Source: Clostridia bacterium | GTDB lineage: Bacteria; Bacillota; Clostridia; Oscillospirales; Acutalibacteraceae | DNA: 64,000 nt | Assembly (NCBI GenBank): GCA_017537365.1 | Contig: JAFYKZ010000001.1 | Coordinates: forward strand, 46,384 to 110,383 | Direction: 5' to 3' | Part shown: positions 56,201 to 64,000 of the stretch, in pieces | How positions within the stretch are numbered: the stretch's first letter is position 1 | Layout: every line of letters begins with the position of its first letter | Notes under the pieces: model-generated | Seen by the model: only the letters and a program-made list of their open reading frames with translations | Databases searched by the model: none | Told to the model about the DNA's origin: nothing | Translations under genes and position numbers: made by a program

Positions 56201-57007
56201 TTGCTTAGAGGACATATAGTTGGCACCGTTCCCGGTAACCACGATAACGATCCTAATACATATTATAACCGCCAATTTACCGCACCTGAAACCAAGGAGG
56301 TTTATAGTGGTTTTGGAGAAAATGAATGCGATTATTGGTATGCCTACAACAATGTTTTATTTATATCTATAAATACCAATATAGGTAATAAGGATTACCA
56401 TGAAGCGTTTGTTAGAAAGGTTGTTGAAGAGCAAGGAGGTAAATATGATTGGAAAATAGTAAATTGCCATCACTCTTTGTTTAGTGCTTCTTATCATAGT
56501 ACTGAAAGCTGGCCTATTTCGCTTAGAAATCATTTAGCGCCTGTATTCAGTGAACTTAAAATTGATATGGTGCTATCGGGGCATGACCATTGTTATGACA
56601 GAAGTTATATAATGAACGGAACTAGCCCTGTTAAATCAAATAAGGATTATGCTTATAATACGGATGGCGGTGTGCTTTATATTTCGGCAACCACCGCATC
56701 GGGAATGAAGTTTAATCCTGCTGTTGAAAACGCAAAAACCTATTCGGCTAAACTTGTTGAAAATGAATATGGCTTTGTTAAATATGATGTTTGCAATGCA
56801 AAAATCACATTAACTTATTATAGTTCTAAAGATTTATCGGTACTCGATAAGTTTACGGTATATAAGGTTAACAGTACTCATTTGGTTGAACTGAAATATG
56901 CTTTGCTGGATGATGGTAAATATGAGGCAGTTGATTTTAACGAAGATGAAAAAATTGATGTTATAGACCTTATTCGTTTAAAGAAAATGTTAATGAATGT
57001 GGCATAA
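53261..57007 (+). CDS. Secreted five-module array fused to PAP-like phosphatase and dockerin-like tail
   Basis: This 1248-residue protein has a signal peptide (about 1-30) and five modules with cores near residues 137, 290 (GWYKVLL), 445, 599 and 762. A fibronectin-like PAP N-domain (ITGLKPNTSYTYRVGDD) precedes a complete metallophosphatase (HISDVQ, NTGDIS, PGNHDND, NCHHSLF, SGHDHCY). The C-terminus is a dockerin-like half with one calcium loop (DFNEDEKIDVIDLIRLKK). The first 770 residues are paralogous to the anchored array at 5551, whose later modules and membrane helix are replaced here. It follows the uronide operon by 15 bases. The phosphatase is related to the separate lipoprotein at 10509. 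Confidence 0.87.
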   Translation: MKKSIARIFPIFISICIILASLPITFFANATEDPKLTKRYDIIISEAGIDGNFGEKYNALPSKTKITLSQIIDLSSAEIFEFDIYVEDFDELKGAISYSPGSNEQGLNLTFSSSTVSALYASKNIASAEIFSQIESDGWNHIRVLKSDFSETNINWAKVKYVFLKFSDNISNTHGDLAGKSVKLRNICTAVAIPSIDSNNTIIYSDLLRNSLGDNESSLYTEVEHRFTMKDLSRVNISDCDFVGMDFSVSDYEKFKALLDSEGVNAYLTLFTNKSNLKFDIKNIGKSSKSGWYKVLLPIGLTDDLEVDGFSFEIVNSESNAKLGEAFSIVLSIASIYGVNISLPEENSYGIMVSNREANTLNYIVDEKYNDFSIVSSGDLGTFKDASYIEFDLYIEDFEGFKNSFIKNAQNEEINADLQLILSNNEAITTNNIAFSGIQNYIVQNGWNHIILPIDKAINNGFSFENSIKAFEFKIVGNDLEKDNSACGQIIIIDRFKATKYETPPQNNRYDYLKDLSNNGIQWNIGDTFSQSSAEEGNFSGGIDLSDAEYLEFDVYIENYEAWFEILKSENISGLAISLYSNGQTNSCNADLLKYISHSGWNHIRILLSEFSGSSTFDFSNVTAYKIAYTGDIASSTDNLEGQFIAVANICGTVNLVPNEYVGQNDVLAKLGAPAVKGKYKSDYTLNISGSAETSANFGKAVFIEFDIFIEDYDKFVESFKTDENGNPVGVTLNFGIGRTKSYSSSAGYFSWTDVQKYVYQDGWNHITLPMLVKYQSNSEVNGVKTLENIQCFKLWYGGDSYKTGDYENRIGENILTIANVCATEGTLPVINVGKDQSEIYITWFDRSNPQKGKVLLTENGNETIFEAFEYLEPETGYLSCNRAKITGLKPNTSYTYRVGDDNGWSQEYSFETKDFDESFSFIHISDVQMPKSVDTYLNWNNTLKNISKYFADNSFILNTGDISDLSASQDLYVLYKSPDLLRGHIVGTVPGNHDNDPNTYYNRQFTAPETKEVYSGFGENECDYWYAYNNVLFISINTNIGNKDYHEAFVRKVVEEQGGKYDWKIVNCHHSLFSASYHSTESWPISLRNHLAPVFSELKIDMVLSGHDHCYDRSYIMNGTSPVKSNKDYAYNTDGGVLYISATTASGMKFNPAVENAKTYSAKLVENEYGFVKYDVCNAKITLTYYSSKDLSVLDKFTVYKVNSTHLVELKYALLDDGKYEAVDFNEDEKIDVIDLIRLKKMLMNVA

Positions 57008-57293
57008 TTTAGTAAACTTTTATCCTAAAAATGTTTTATATTTGAAGGATTTTAAAGTAAAGAGAAATAAGTTTTGAAATAGTTTATATTTTATAGATTT
57101 ATTTCTCATAAATAAAAATCAAAAGCTAATAATTCTTGAAAAAACATTTGGAGAGAGACGGATGGTTACAAAGAATTATATAAAAGAAATTTTCTTTTAA
57201 AGGCTTTTGTTTTAAAGGGTTGGTGGTATTTGAAAAAATAATGCAAAAATTTATTAGCAATTTCCTAAAATATTTCAAAAAGGAGTTATTGAA

Positions 57294-60200
57294 ATGAAAA
57301 AAAGTTTGTTAGCAATCGTTTTGGCAATAGTTCTTATTGCTACGCAGTTTTCTATGCTTTTAACTGTAAGTGCTGAAACTACATATACAGCACTCACAGG
57401 CAGAGATGATTTTGTATTCGGCGTTAATGTTCGCGGAAATAATGCATGGAAAATTTATCAGAATTCATATTCCACAATAACAGATGCTAAGAGCTTAGGT
57501 TCAAATATTATTCGTATAAAGAACGAAAGCTTAGATAATGCATATATAAAAGGCTTGTCTGATATTACCGCACAAAAAGATATTACACTTATGCTTGTGG
57601 ATACTAAAATTCATGAATATGTAAACGGTGTAAATGTATCTGAAATTAATGTTAGTGCAATTAAAGAATATTACAGTGCTTTAGCTGCAGCGCTTAAAGG
57701 AAAAATCGCATATTATCAAATTGGTAATGAGATGGATATCGAATCTAAAATATCAGGAAAATCCGGAACAAAAGCATCTCATTTTAACAATTCTGACACT
57801 TATGCAGTTGGTATTTACAATGCAATAAATGCGATAAAAGCGGTAGATGCTAATGCTAAGATTGTTGTAAATACATCTTGGATTGATGTTGGTTTTATTG
57901 AAGGAATTAAGAATGTTTCTATTGATAAAACAACCGGTTTGGTAGCAACTTCTGCAACTGCGGCAGAAAATAAAACAACTGCATCCTGGGATTTAAACGG
58001 TATTGACTGGTACTCGAACGGCGAGAACGAAGATTTCCGCAATTTTGAGGATTGGTCAGATTTCGGCAAAGTTCTCAATTATGACTATGTAATTGAAAAA
58101 CTTTCTCAGTGGAATGAAGATGTTATCATTTGCGAGGCTAATTTATGGCCAACCGAATATAAAGAAGATGGCTCTGTAAATTATATGGAGAATGCTGATT
58201 GGTTAGCAGAATTTGTTCAGTATGCTTATTCTCAGGAAAAAGTTAAAGGTTTCATCGCTTATGAGCTTTATGATGTTGAAGGTATTGAGACTGAAGGAAC
58301 ATTTGATAAAGAAGCTCATTTCGGTTTGATTGACAAAAATAAAGTTCGCAAAGATACTTTCGGGGTTTTACAGGCACTTTATGGCGGCACTGATATTGTT
58401 CGTGCTGAAATTCCTGATGCTCCTGAATTTGAAAAAGTAGGCGAAGTTTTAGGCGATTTATATTCGGGTCAGCCTATGACAAGCACTGTAGGAAAGCTTA
58501 ATACTGATTCGCTTATCGTAATTGAAAATATTGATAAAGTTAACTTAACTAAAGATTTTGCTGACTATACATGGAAAGGTCTTTTTGAGTTTGATTTCTA
58601 TGTAGAGGATGCAGAAGCATTTAAGAGCGCGGTAAAAGCTATTGGCTCGAACTTGCAAGTGGCTTTCTATTCGGGTTCAAATGCTAGAGTAGCTTCGGGT
58701 CTTCCGTTGGATAAGATTAAAAACGACGGCTGGAATCATATTGTTCTTGCAATTAACAACTTCTATCAAGGTAATGATGCAGCATTTACAGCTATCGATA
58801 CTGTTTTAGTTAATTTGGATAACACCTCAAAAACTAAAATTAATGCTGCTTCCGGAATTAAAATTGCTATTGATAATGTTTGCGGAACAAAGCTTGTTAA
58901 AGAACCAGAATCAACAGTTGGTAAACCTATCAGTACACAATTCCCTTATACTAATGCTATTGGAATGTATGCACAAAACACTGGCGACCGCGTGAATTTA
59001 TTGAATTATCCTGTTAACAAGAAAAATGTAGCAACATTGAATCTTGACAGCTATATGACTTCAACCGATCCTGATAGAAATAGTATTTCTAAGAGTAACC
59101 GTTTATATATCGAATTTGATTTCTATGTTGATAACTATGAAGCATTTAAACATGAGGTTACTAATAACAGTGTTAAATTTGACTTTATGCTTTCAAGTAA
59201 TGCTTCCAGCATAGAAGCAAATTTTTTAAAATATAATTTTGCTAATCAAGTTTGCAAAGATGGTTGGAACCATATTGTTTTAGAGTTCTATTATGCTGCA
59301 TCTTATGATGCTGCCCGTCCATATCAAAGTTCTAGTTTTGACGCAAAAAGTGTTAAATCATACGGTATAATGATTTGGCCTTTAACTAAGAGTGCTTCGT
59401 TTGCTAAGTATACCTTTGCAATGACAAATGTTATTTTTACTAAATATGATGCGGCTGTTAATACTGCAGAAGGAATTGTATTAAGCTCATTAACAACTAC
59501 AAACGGTAAACTCCGTGAGTTTACAAACAGAAGTGGTGGAAATTCTTCATTTGATAGTACAGGCAAGGTTTACGGCGCAGAAAATTTGGGCGATTTCGAT
59601 TTTAGCGGCGCTGATAATATTGAGTTTGATATTTTCATTGAGAACTATGCTCTACTCAACAATGAAATCAAGGCAAATGATTTGGAACTTGTTTTAAAAC
59701 TTAACTCTGATTCTGTTCTACGCGAGACAACCAGCTTAGAAGTTTCTTTCTGGGATAAGATAACACAACCCGGATGGAATCACATTGTTATCCCTGTTTC
59801 CGAATGGACAAAATCTGAAGTTGCTCCGGATATGACCTCTATTTCTTCTTATAGATTAACCTTTAAAGGTGTTTCGGGAACAAACGGATATGGTTTATGG
59901 GCGAATTCAACTACACCTGGAACCTTGTTGGGTATTTTCAATATTCAGGCAACTAAGAATTTTGTTTCACCTGAAAAGTTGATGAATGAATATACATCAA
60001 TCGGACCCGATAGCAGAATTGAGTTTAATGTAGAAGGTGGCGCTTTCACTACAGAATTGGAAAATACAGCAGATATAAGTGCAAGCAAAATGATTGAAAT
60101 GGATATATTTGTTGAAAATATTGCTAATGTTAGCGGAGAAACCTCTTTCCTTTTGCTTGATTCAGAAAGCAGATTTGCAGCATTTGATATAACCTCTCTC

Positions 60201-60536
60201 CTTATTGCCGACGGTTGGAATCATATTCAGTTCGATATTGAAGATTTACTCTTAGCTGCTGAAGATGGTTTTGACTTGACTGCTATTGCAACCTTCGGAA
60301 TTATGAATGAGAATGATTTTTCCGGTTATATTGCAAACCTTTATGCCGCAGATTATGTTGTGGGCGATGCTAACCGCGATGGCGAATTTGATATTATGGA
60401 TTTAATTCGCGTTAAGAAGCATAGCTTAGAAATCTCTAATCCAACAACTAATATTTGCGCAGTAGACTTTGATAGCGATTATGTTATCGGTGCTACCGAT
60501 TGCACAAATACAAGAAAAGAACTTTTAAAAAAATAA
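57294..60536 (+). CDS. Secreted GH-A hydrolase with four WNHI modules and a dockerin
   Basis: This 1080-residue protein has a signal peptide (about 1-28) and a GH-A barrel with acid/base E146 (QIGNEMD) and nucleophile E281 (IICEANLW). Module cores lie near residues 478, 656, 826 and 973. The dockerin tail has a good first loop (GDANRDGEFDIMD) and a weak second (DFDSDYVIGATD). The start context AAAAAGGAGTTATTGAAATG is the same as at 53261. The 286-base gap upstream holds no gene but has the GAGAGACGGA box at 57153. It is the cassette C counterpart of 1200 and 21969. Confidence 0.88.
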   Translation: MKKSLLAIVLAIVLIATQFSMLLTVSAETTYTALTGRDDFVFGVNVRGNNAWKIYQNSYSTITDAKSLGSNIIRIKNESLDNAYIKGLSDITAQKDITLMLVDTKIHEYVNGVNVSEINVSAIKEYYSALAAALKGKIAYYQIGNEMDIESKISGKSGTKASHFNNSDTYAVGIYNAINAIKAVDANAKIVVNTSWIDVGFIEGIKNVSIDKTTGLVATSATAAENKTTASWDLNGIDWYSNGENEDFRNFEDWSDFGKVLNYDYVIEKLSQWNEDVIICEANLWPTEYKEDGSVNYMENADWLAEFVQYAYSQEKVKGFIAYELYDVEGIETEGTFDKEAHFGLIDKNKVRKDTFGVLQALYGGTDIVRAEIPDAPEFEKVGEVLGDLYSGQPMTSTVGKLNTDSLIVIENIDKVNLTKDFADYTWKGLFEFDFYVEDAEAFKSAVKAIGSNLQVAFYSGSNARVASGLPLDKIKNDGWNHIVLAINNFYQGNDAAFTAIDTVLVNLDNTSKTKINAASGIKIAIDNVCGTKLVKEPESTVGKPISTQFPYTNAIGMYAQNTGDRVNLLNYPVNKKNVATLNLDSYMTSTDPDRNSISKSNRLYIEFDFYVDNYEAFKHEVTNNSVKFDFMLSSNASSIEANFLKYNFANQVCKDGWNHIVLEFYYAASYDAARPYQSSSFDAKSVKSYGIMIWPLTKSASFAKYTFAMTNVIFTKYDAAVNTAEGIVLSSLTTTNGKLREFTNRSGGNSSFDSTGKVYGAENLGDFDFSGADNIEFDIFIENYALLNNEIKANDLELVLKLNSDSVLRETTSLEVSFWDKITQPGWNHIVIPVSEWTKSEVAPDMTSISSYRLTFKGVSGTNGYGLWANSTTPGTLLGIFNIQATKNFVSPEKLMNEYTSIGPDSRIEFNVEGGAFTTELENTADISASKMIEMDIFVENIANVSGETSFLLLDSESRFAAFDITSLLIADGWNHIQFDIEDLLLAAEDGFDLTAIATFGIMNENDFSGYIANLYAADYVVGDANRDGEFDIMDLIRVKKHSLEISNPTTNICAVDFDSDYVIGATDCTNTRKELLKK

Positions 60537-60567
60537 AGGTTTAAAGCTTTCTAATTAAATATGTTTA

Positions 60568-60597
60568 CTCTCCGACCGCAAAATTGCGGTCGGAGAG
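60568..60597. terminator. 14-bp perfect hairpin after dockerin gene
   Basis: 60568-60581 pairs with 60584-60597 around AA. It is GC-rich but without a clear U-tract, and sits 31 bases after the dockerin stop. Confidence 0.7.
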
Positions 60598-60633
60598 AAC
60601 AAATCAAAGTTTTAAATATCCTTTTTCACATAG

Positions 60634-60744
60634 GGTAATAAGAATAGTCTGAAACATTACAGTCTATTGATACTATGTTGAAATTATTATCTATTTGAAT
60701 TTTTATAAAACAAATATTATAGCATTCAGGTTATTCTTATTACC
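60634..60744. promoter_or_regulatory. Paired inverted operator-like sites upstream of binding protein
   Basis: A 20-base word at 60634-60653 (GGTAATAAGAATA...TGAA) recurs inverted at 60725-60744 with two mismatches, 91 bases centre to centre. This is the same layout as 18458/18604 upstream of the paralogous gene, but with a different sequence, so another regulator is expected. Confidence 0.6.
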
Positions 60745-60789
60745 TTTATAGGGAATAAAAAAATTTAATTTAAATCGGAGGAAAAATTA

Positions 60790-62286
60790 ATGAAAAAAAG
60801 AGTATTAGCATTGATAATAGCAGTCTTTTTAATTTTTGGTTGTTGCGGATGTAATGATACAACTGTTGCGACTGAAACAGAATCATGGGTTGAAGGCGGC
60901 GAGACCACAACTGATAAGAGCGGTTCGGGCACAGGAAACAGCGGTTCGGGCACAGGAAACAGCGGTTCGGGTGGTAGCAATACAACTATTACAGAGCCTA
61001 TGAAGGTTGACCTTAAAGGCGCCACCATTACTATATACTCTGCAACAGAGTTATTTAAGCTGAGCGATTCTTCTAAAACACAGAAGTCAAAAAATGATAT
61101 TTTGAATTCGGTTCAAAAATCTCTCAACTGCAAATTCGTAATCAAAGAGGTAGACCATGAAAAATTAAAAACATTAACGCTATCATCTGCTGCCTCGGGA
61201 AAAGCATTATGTAATATTATCTCCACAAATATGCAATATGTTGGTACATATGTAGCAGCAGGTGTTCTTACAGATTTTACAAGAGTTTCTTCAATGGATT
61301 TATCTCAAAAATATATGAATCGTCTTAATATGTTGGAGGCTACCGAATTGGGCGGCGCTAAATATGCTGTTACATCGGAAAATGGTTCAAGAACATGGGG
61401 AACTTTTTACAACAAACGAATTTTGAAAGAATTGGGTTATTCCGAGAATTACTTATATGATTTAGTTGATTCTAAGAAATGGAATTATTCTGCGGCAAGA
61501 GAGATAGGAAAAAAAGCTATGAAGGACCTTGATGGAAAATCAGGTATGTCAAAAGATGACCAGTGGGGATTCTTATGGGTTGATCCTTCAATGATGACCT
61601 CTCACGCAATCGCTAACAGTGGGGGAGCACTTATAAAGCACAGCAAAGATAAATATCTTGAATACAATATGACAGATTCTCGCGTTATATCTTCAATAAA
61701 TCTGATAAATGAATTTTATAAAGAAGGAACTACTTGTCGTAGCATATCCAATTATGCTGATAGAATCTCAGCATTTGCTGCAGGCCATTCACTATTCCTA
61801 TTTTCTAATTTATACTATGCGGGAACAATATCAGGCAAAATGTCTGACGATTTCGGTGTTTTGCCGATTCCAATGGTTGATGGTAGGTCTGATTATGCTT
61901 CTGCACTTGACTGGAACGCAGAGGTAATGATGATGCCGGCAGGTCAATCTGGTAAGGATCAGTATAATACCGGAGCTGTTATTCAGGCTATTATGTCTCA
62001 GTGTGATAAGAATGTCGAAGTTATGAAATCAGAATATAACAACCGTTATTTCTGTGATAAGCAATCCGGAAAAAATATGGTATTGGCAATTGAACAAGAT
62101 AAGGGAATGGTAGAGGCTGTATATTCATCAACAAATGATGATGTTTTAGCAGGAACATACCGTCCTTTCTGGGACTTGCATGACGGAAAAATATCTTCAG
62201 TTGTTACACAGATTGATGCAACAAAGAGTACTACGATTAAGGCAATTCAAGAGATAAATGCCAATGCGAAAAAGAATAAGTCATAA
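60790..62286 (+). CDS. Sugar ABC-type solute-binding lipoprotein
   Basis: This 498-residue paralogue of the protein at 18740 has a lipoprotein signal (FLIFGCCGC) and a Gly/Ser/Thr/Asn linker built from a 21-base repeat. The binding domain has LKGATITIYSATEL, FYNKRILKELGYSENYLYDLVDSKKW and DYASALDWNAEVMMMPAGQSGKDQYNTG. It delivers oligosaccharides to an importer not encoded here. CGGAGG precedes the ATG. The anchored hydrolase follows immediately, as in cassette B. Confidence 0.9.
   Translation: MKKRVLALIIAVFLIFGCCGCNDTTVATETESWVEGGETTTDKSGSGTGNSGSGTGNSGSGGSNTTITEPMKVDLKGATITIYSATELFKLSDSSKTQKSKNDILNSVQKSLNCKFVIKEVDHEKLKTLTLSSAASGKALCNIISTNMQYVGTYVAAGVLTDFTRVSSMDLSQKYMNRLNMLEATELGGAKYAVTSENGSRTWGTFYNKRILKELGYSENYLYDLVDSKKWNYSAAREIGKKAMKDLDGKSGMSKDDQWGFLWVDPSMMTSHAIANSGGALIKHSKDKYLEYNMTDSRVISSINLINEFYKEGTTCRSISNYADRISAFAAGHSLFLFSNLYYAGTISGKMSDDFGVLPIPMVDGRSDYASALDWNAEVMMMPAGQSGKDQYNTGAVIQAIMSQCDKNVEVMKSEYNNRYFCDKQSGKNMVLAIEQDKGMVEAVYSSTNDDVLAGTYRPFWDLHDGKISSVVTQIDATKSTTIKAIQEINANAKKNKS
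60919..60970 (+). repeat. 21-base tandem repeat in lipoprotein linker
   Basis: Two full copies (60919-60939, 60940-60960) and a partial third encode SGSGTGN units. The repeat is exact and GC-rich against its surroundings, so linker length may vary between strains. Confidence 0.8.
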
Positions 62287-62311
62287 ATATTTAAAAAATG
62301 GAGGTTATACC

Positions 62312-63805
62312 GTGAAAAAAGGATTTTCATTGGTTATATCAGTATTGATATTGTTGTCTTCTTTCACCGTTTTTTCGAGTGCAACGGAAAATCTGAACAA
62401 TTATGAGGTTTTAAATTATCGTTCGGATTTTTTATGGGGTCAGAATATGCACACCAATAACCGTGGATTTGATGCACCTAATGCATATTCGGAAGAGGCA
62501 CTTCATCTTGCTGCTCAGCTTGGCGTAAAAATGATAAGATATCAAGGTAACTATATTCATCAGGATTTTACCGAGGCGGATCAAATAATTGGTCTTTGTA
62601 ATAAATATGGTATTAAAGTAATGCTCTGTTTGTTTCCGCAAGAAGTAGATGAGCCTACACAGGATGACCTTGATTTTATAACTCAAACCACCAAAACATA
62701 TGCCGAAAGATATAACGGAAAAAATGGCAGAGGAAAAGTGGATTATTTTCAGCTTTGGAATGAATTGGAAATAGATCTTCAGGCCGCAAAGTATGGTACG
62801 GGCGCTACTACCGGTCAGTCTATTAATAATTATTATACAACATCAGTAGCGGGAAAAATGGATCTTATCGAATGGGTAAAAAACCTTAAAGCTGCCTCTA
62901 AGGGAATAAGGGAAGCAGATACTGATGCAAAGATTGTAATCAATTTCTCATGGATTGCTTTTGGTTGTATAAGATATTATATACAAGAAGGCGTGGATTT
63001 TGATTACGTTGGATGGGATTGGTATGCCCAAACATTTGATCCTGAAAAGGCTGAAAAGAATTTTTATGCTGCTATGTATGGCGGTACTCTTGAAACAGGA
63101 AATAACAAATATGATATTATGGGCTTAAGGCAGGCTATTCCTGATAAGGATGTAATAATCTGCGAATCAAATACCTGGGTTCAAGGTTATGCTTATAATG
63201 GCGGATATAGTGATGAAAATATGGATCTTGAATCATATCAGCCATTTATAAGACAGATGAAATTGGCTTATCAGCAAGATTGGATAAAGGGTTTTTGTGC
63301 ATTTAAACTTACAGATTCACCGTCTCATAGTGTAGAGTCAGAGAGACATTATGGTTTTATTTCAGTTGAGCCGGGCGGTAAGATTATCGGACCTGAACCG
63401 ATATACTATGAATATCAAAAGCGGATTGGCGGTACGAATAGTATTGAAAAATTATTGAAATCTTCTGTAGATCTTAAGCCTTATGAGGAATTTAAGGTTA
63501 AAACACAGGATGATACTGATATAAATCAGAATGTTCCTGTAGATCAACCCAATATTAAAGATGAAACACCAAAAGATACTCCAATTATAGAAGATATCCC
63601 AACTATAGAGAATACTGATGTAGTTGAACCGATAATTGAAACAATTACAATCAAACCTGATGATATTTATAAAAAAACCACTTCAACAATAACGCATAAT
63701 AAAATACCGTGGATTTTAATAATAGCCGTTGGTGTTGGTATGTTAGTGGTATTTGCAGCAGGATTTGCTACACTTTTAATTATTAGAAAGAAGAGAGGCC
63801 TATAA
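62312..63805 (+). CDS. Membrane-anchored clan GH-A glycoside hydrolase
   Basis: This protein of about 497 residues starts at a GTG with GGAGG at 62300-62304; an earlier in-frame ATG would lie inside the previous gene. It has a signal peptide, then YRSDFLWGQNMH opening the barrel. Acid/base is E151 (LWNELE) and nucleophile E285 (IICESNTW). A Pro/Thr/Asp/Glu stalk with repeated PI(I)E words leads to a membrane helix near 470-490 and a RKKRGL tail. It is the third anchored member of the family. In place of the usual YELLDE strand it has FKLTDSPS, so it is the most divergent and may prefer another substrate. Confidence 0.87.
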   Translation: MKKGFSLVISVLILLSSFTVFSSATENLNNYEVLNYRSDFLWGQNMHTNNRGFDAPNAYSEEALHLAAQLGVKMIRYQGNYIHQDFTEADQIIGLCNKYGIKVMLCLFPQEVDEPTQDDLDFITQTTKTYAERYNGKNGRGKVDYFQLWNELEIDLQAAKYGTGATTGQSINNYYTTSVAGKMDLIEWVKNLKAASKGIREADTDAKIVINFSWIAFGCIRYYIQEGVDFDYVGWDWYAQTFDPEKAEKNFYAAMYGGTLETGNNKYDIMGLRQAIPDKDVIICESNTWVQGYAYNGGYSDENMDLESYQPFIRQMKLAYQQDWIKGFCAFKLTDSPSHSVESERHYGFISVEPGGKIIGPEPIYYEYQKRIGGTNSIEKLLKSSVDLKPYEEFKVKTQDDTDINQNVPVDQPNIKDETPKDTPIIEDIPTIENTDVVEPIIETITIKPDDIYKKTTSTITHNKIPWILIIAVGVGMLVVFAAGFATLLIIRKKRGL

Positions 63806-63849
63806 TCCTTTTTTCTTAAACGTTTTAAATTGTACTGGAGGAAAAACGG

Positions 63850-64000
63850 ATGAAATTGCAAAAACGCATTTTTGGTATAGCGTGTTGTGTGGTGTTGGCG
63901 GCAAATAGTATAGCTGTGCCAACTTTTGCTGAAACAAATTCGAATATCAAAGATATCTATGTAAGCTATGAGGAGTACCGCGAAAATAAGCAGGCATTCA
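63850..64000 (+). CDS. Secreted protein, 3' end outside window
   Basis: An ATG at 63850 follows GGAGG at 63837-63841. The first 50 codons give a signal peptide (KRIFGIACCVVLAANSIAV..FAE) and then DIYVSYEEYRENKQAF, after which the window ends. The gene is in line with cassette C. I do not recognise the family from this short piece. Confidence 0.7.
   Translation, partial: MKLQKRIFGIACCVVLAANSIAVPTFAETNSNIKDIYVSYEEYRENKQAF

Overview
The window is low-GC DNA with strong AAGGAGG-type ribosome binding sites, lipobox lipoproteins and C-terminal membrane anchors followed by Lys/Arg tails. Dockerin-like tails and a full set of intracellular pectin enzymes are also present. Together these point to a plant-fibre-degrading member of the Clostridia (Oscillospiraceae/Ruminococcus-like, gut or rumen). 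This is inferred from gene content; no 16S or other marker gene is present.

Three related glycan-utilisation cassettes dominate. Cassette A (1-17.2 kb) holds a membrane-anchored clan GH-A hydrolase (5' truncated), a GH-A/multi-module/dockerin enzyme and a membrane-anchored non-catalytic array of seven modules. It continues with a cytosolic GH-A hydrolase, a purple-acid-phosphatase-like lipoprotein, an esterase, GH28, a GH106-like protein and a GH43-like protein. Cassette B (17.3-34.2 kb) starts with a GntR/LacI-type regulator divergent from a sugar-binding lipoprotein. The same order follows: anchored GH-A, GH-A/dockerin, anchored module array, cytosolic GH-A, then an esterase, an EamA transporter, GH28 and a histidine phosphatase. 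Cassette C (47.4-64 kb) has an AraC regulator divergent from an unsaturated-uronide operon (GH105, PL22-like lyase, KduI, KduD, TIM-barrel isomerase). It continues into a module-array/phosphatase/dockerin fusion, a GH-A/dockerin enzyme, a binding lipoprotein and another anchored GH-A. The cassette order, the leaders and the terminators are partly conserved, so they look like duplicated and diverged units.

Between B and C, 34.2-37.3 kb is a decayed integration region: a truncated manA start, an integrase-type DNA-binding domain, a 45-nt 3' piece of a tRNA-Pro gene, repeated 65-nt hairpin elements and two frameshifted genes. Next is an intact AraC-controlled operon at 38.2-43.5 kb (enolase-superfamily dehydratase, GH10, RraA-like, lactonase, SDR). 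It looks like an oxidative, non-phosphorylative sugar-acid pathway. A broken tyrosine phosphatase, an IS3 remnant and a compositionally foreign pair of metallophosphoesterases (44.6-46.7 kb) follow it.

Working model (inference): surface arrays of a roughly 165-residue beta-rich module carrying a conserved Gly-Trp-Asn-His-Ile core capture a plant polysaccharide, probably pectin or its side chains. Dockerin-bearing and membrane-tethered GH-A enzymes cut it and the lipoproteins feed an importer. Cytosolic GH-A, GH28, GH106-like, GH43-like, GH105, PL22, KduI and KduD finish degradation. No ABC permease and no recognisable cohesin lies in the window. The least described part is the module family, with one catalytic fold placed at three cellular addresses.
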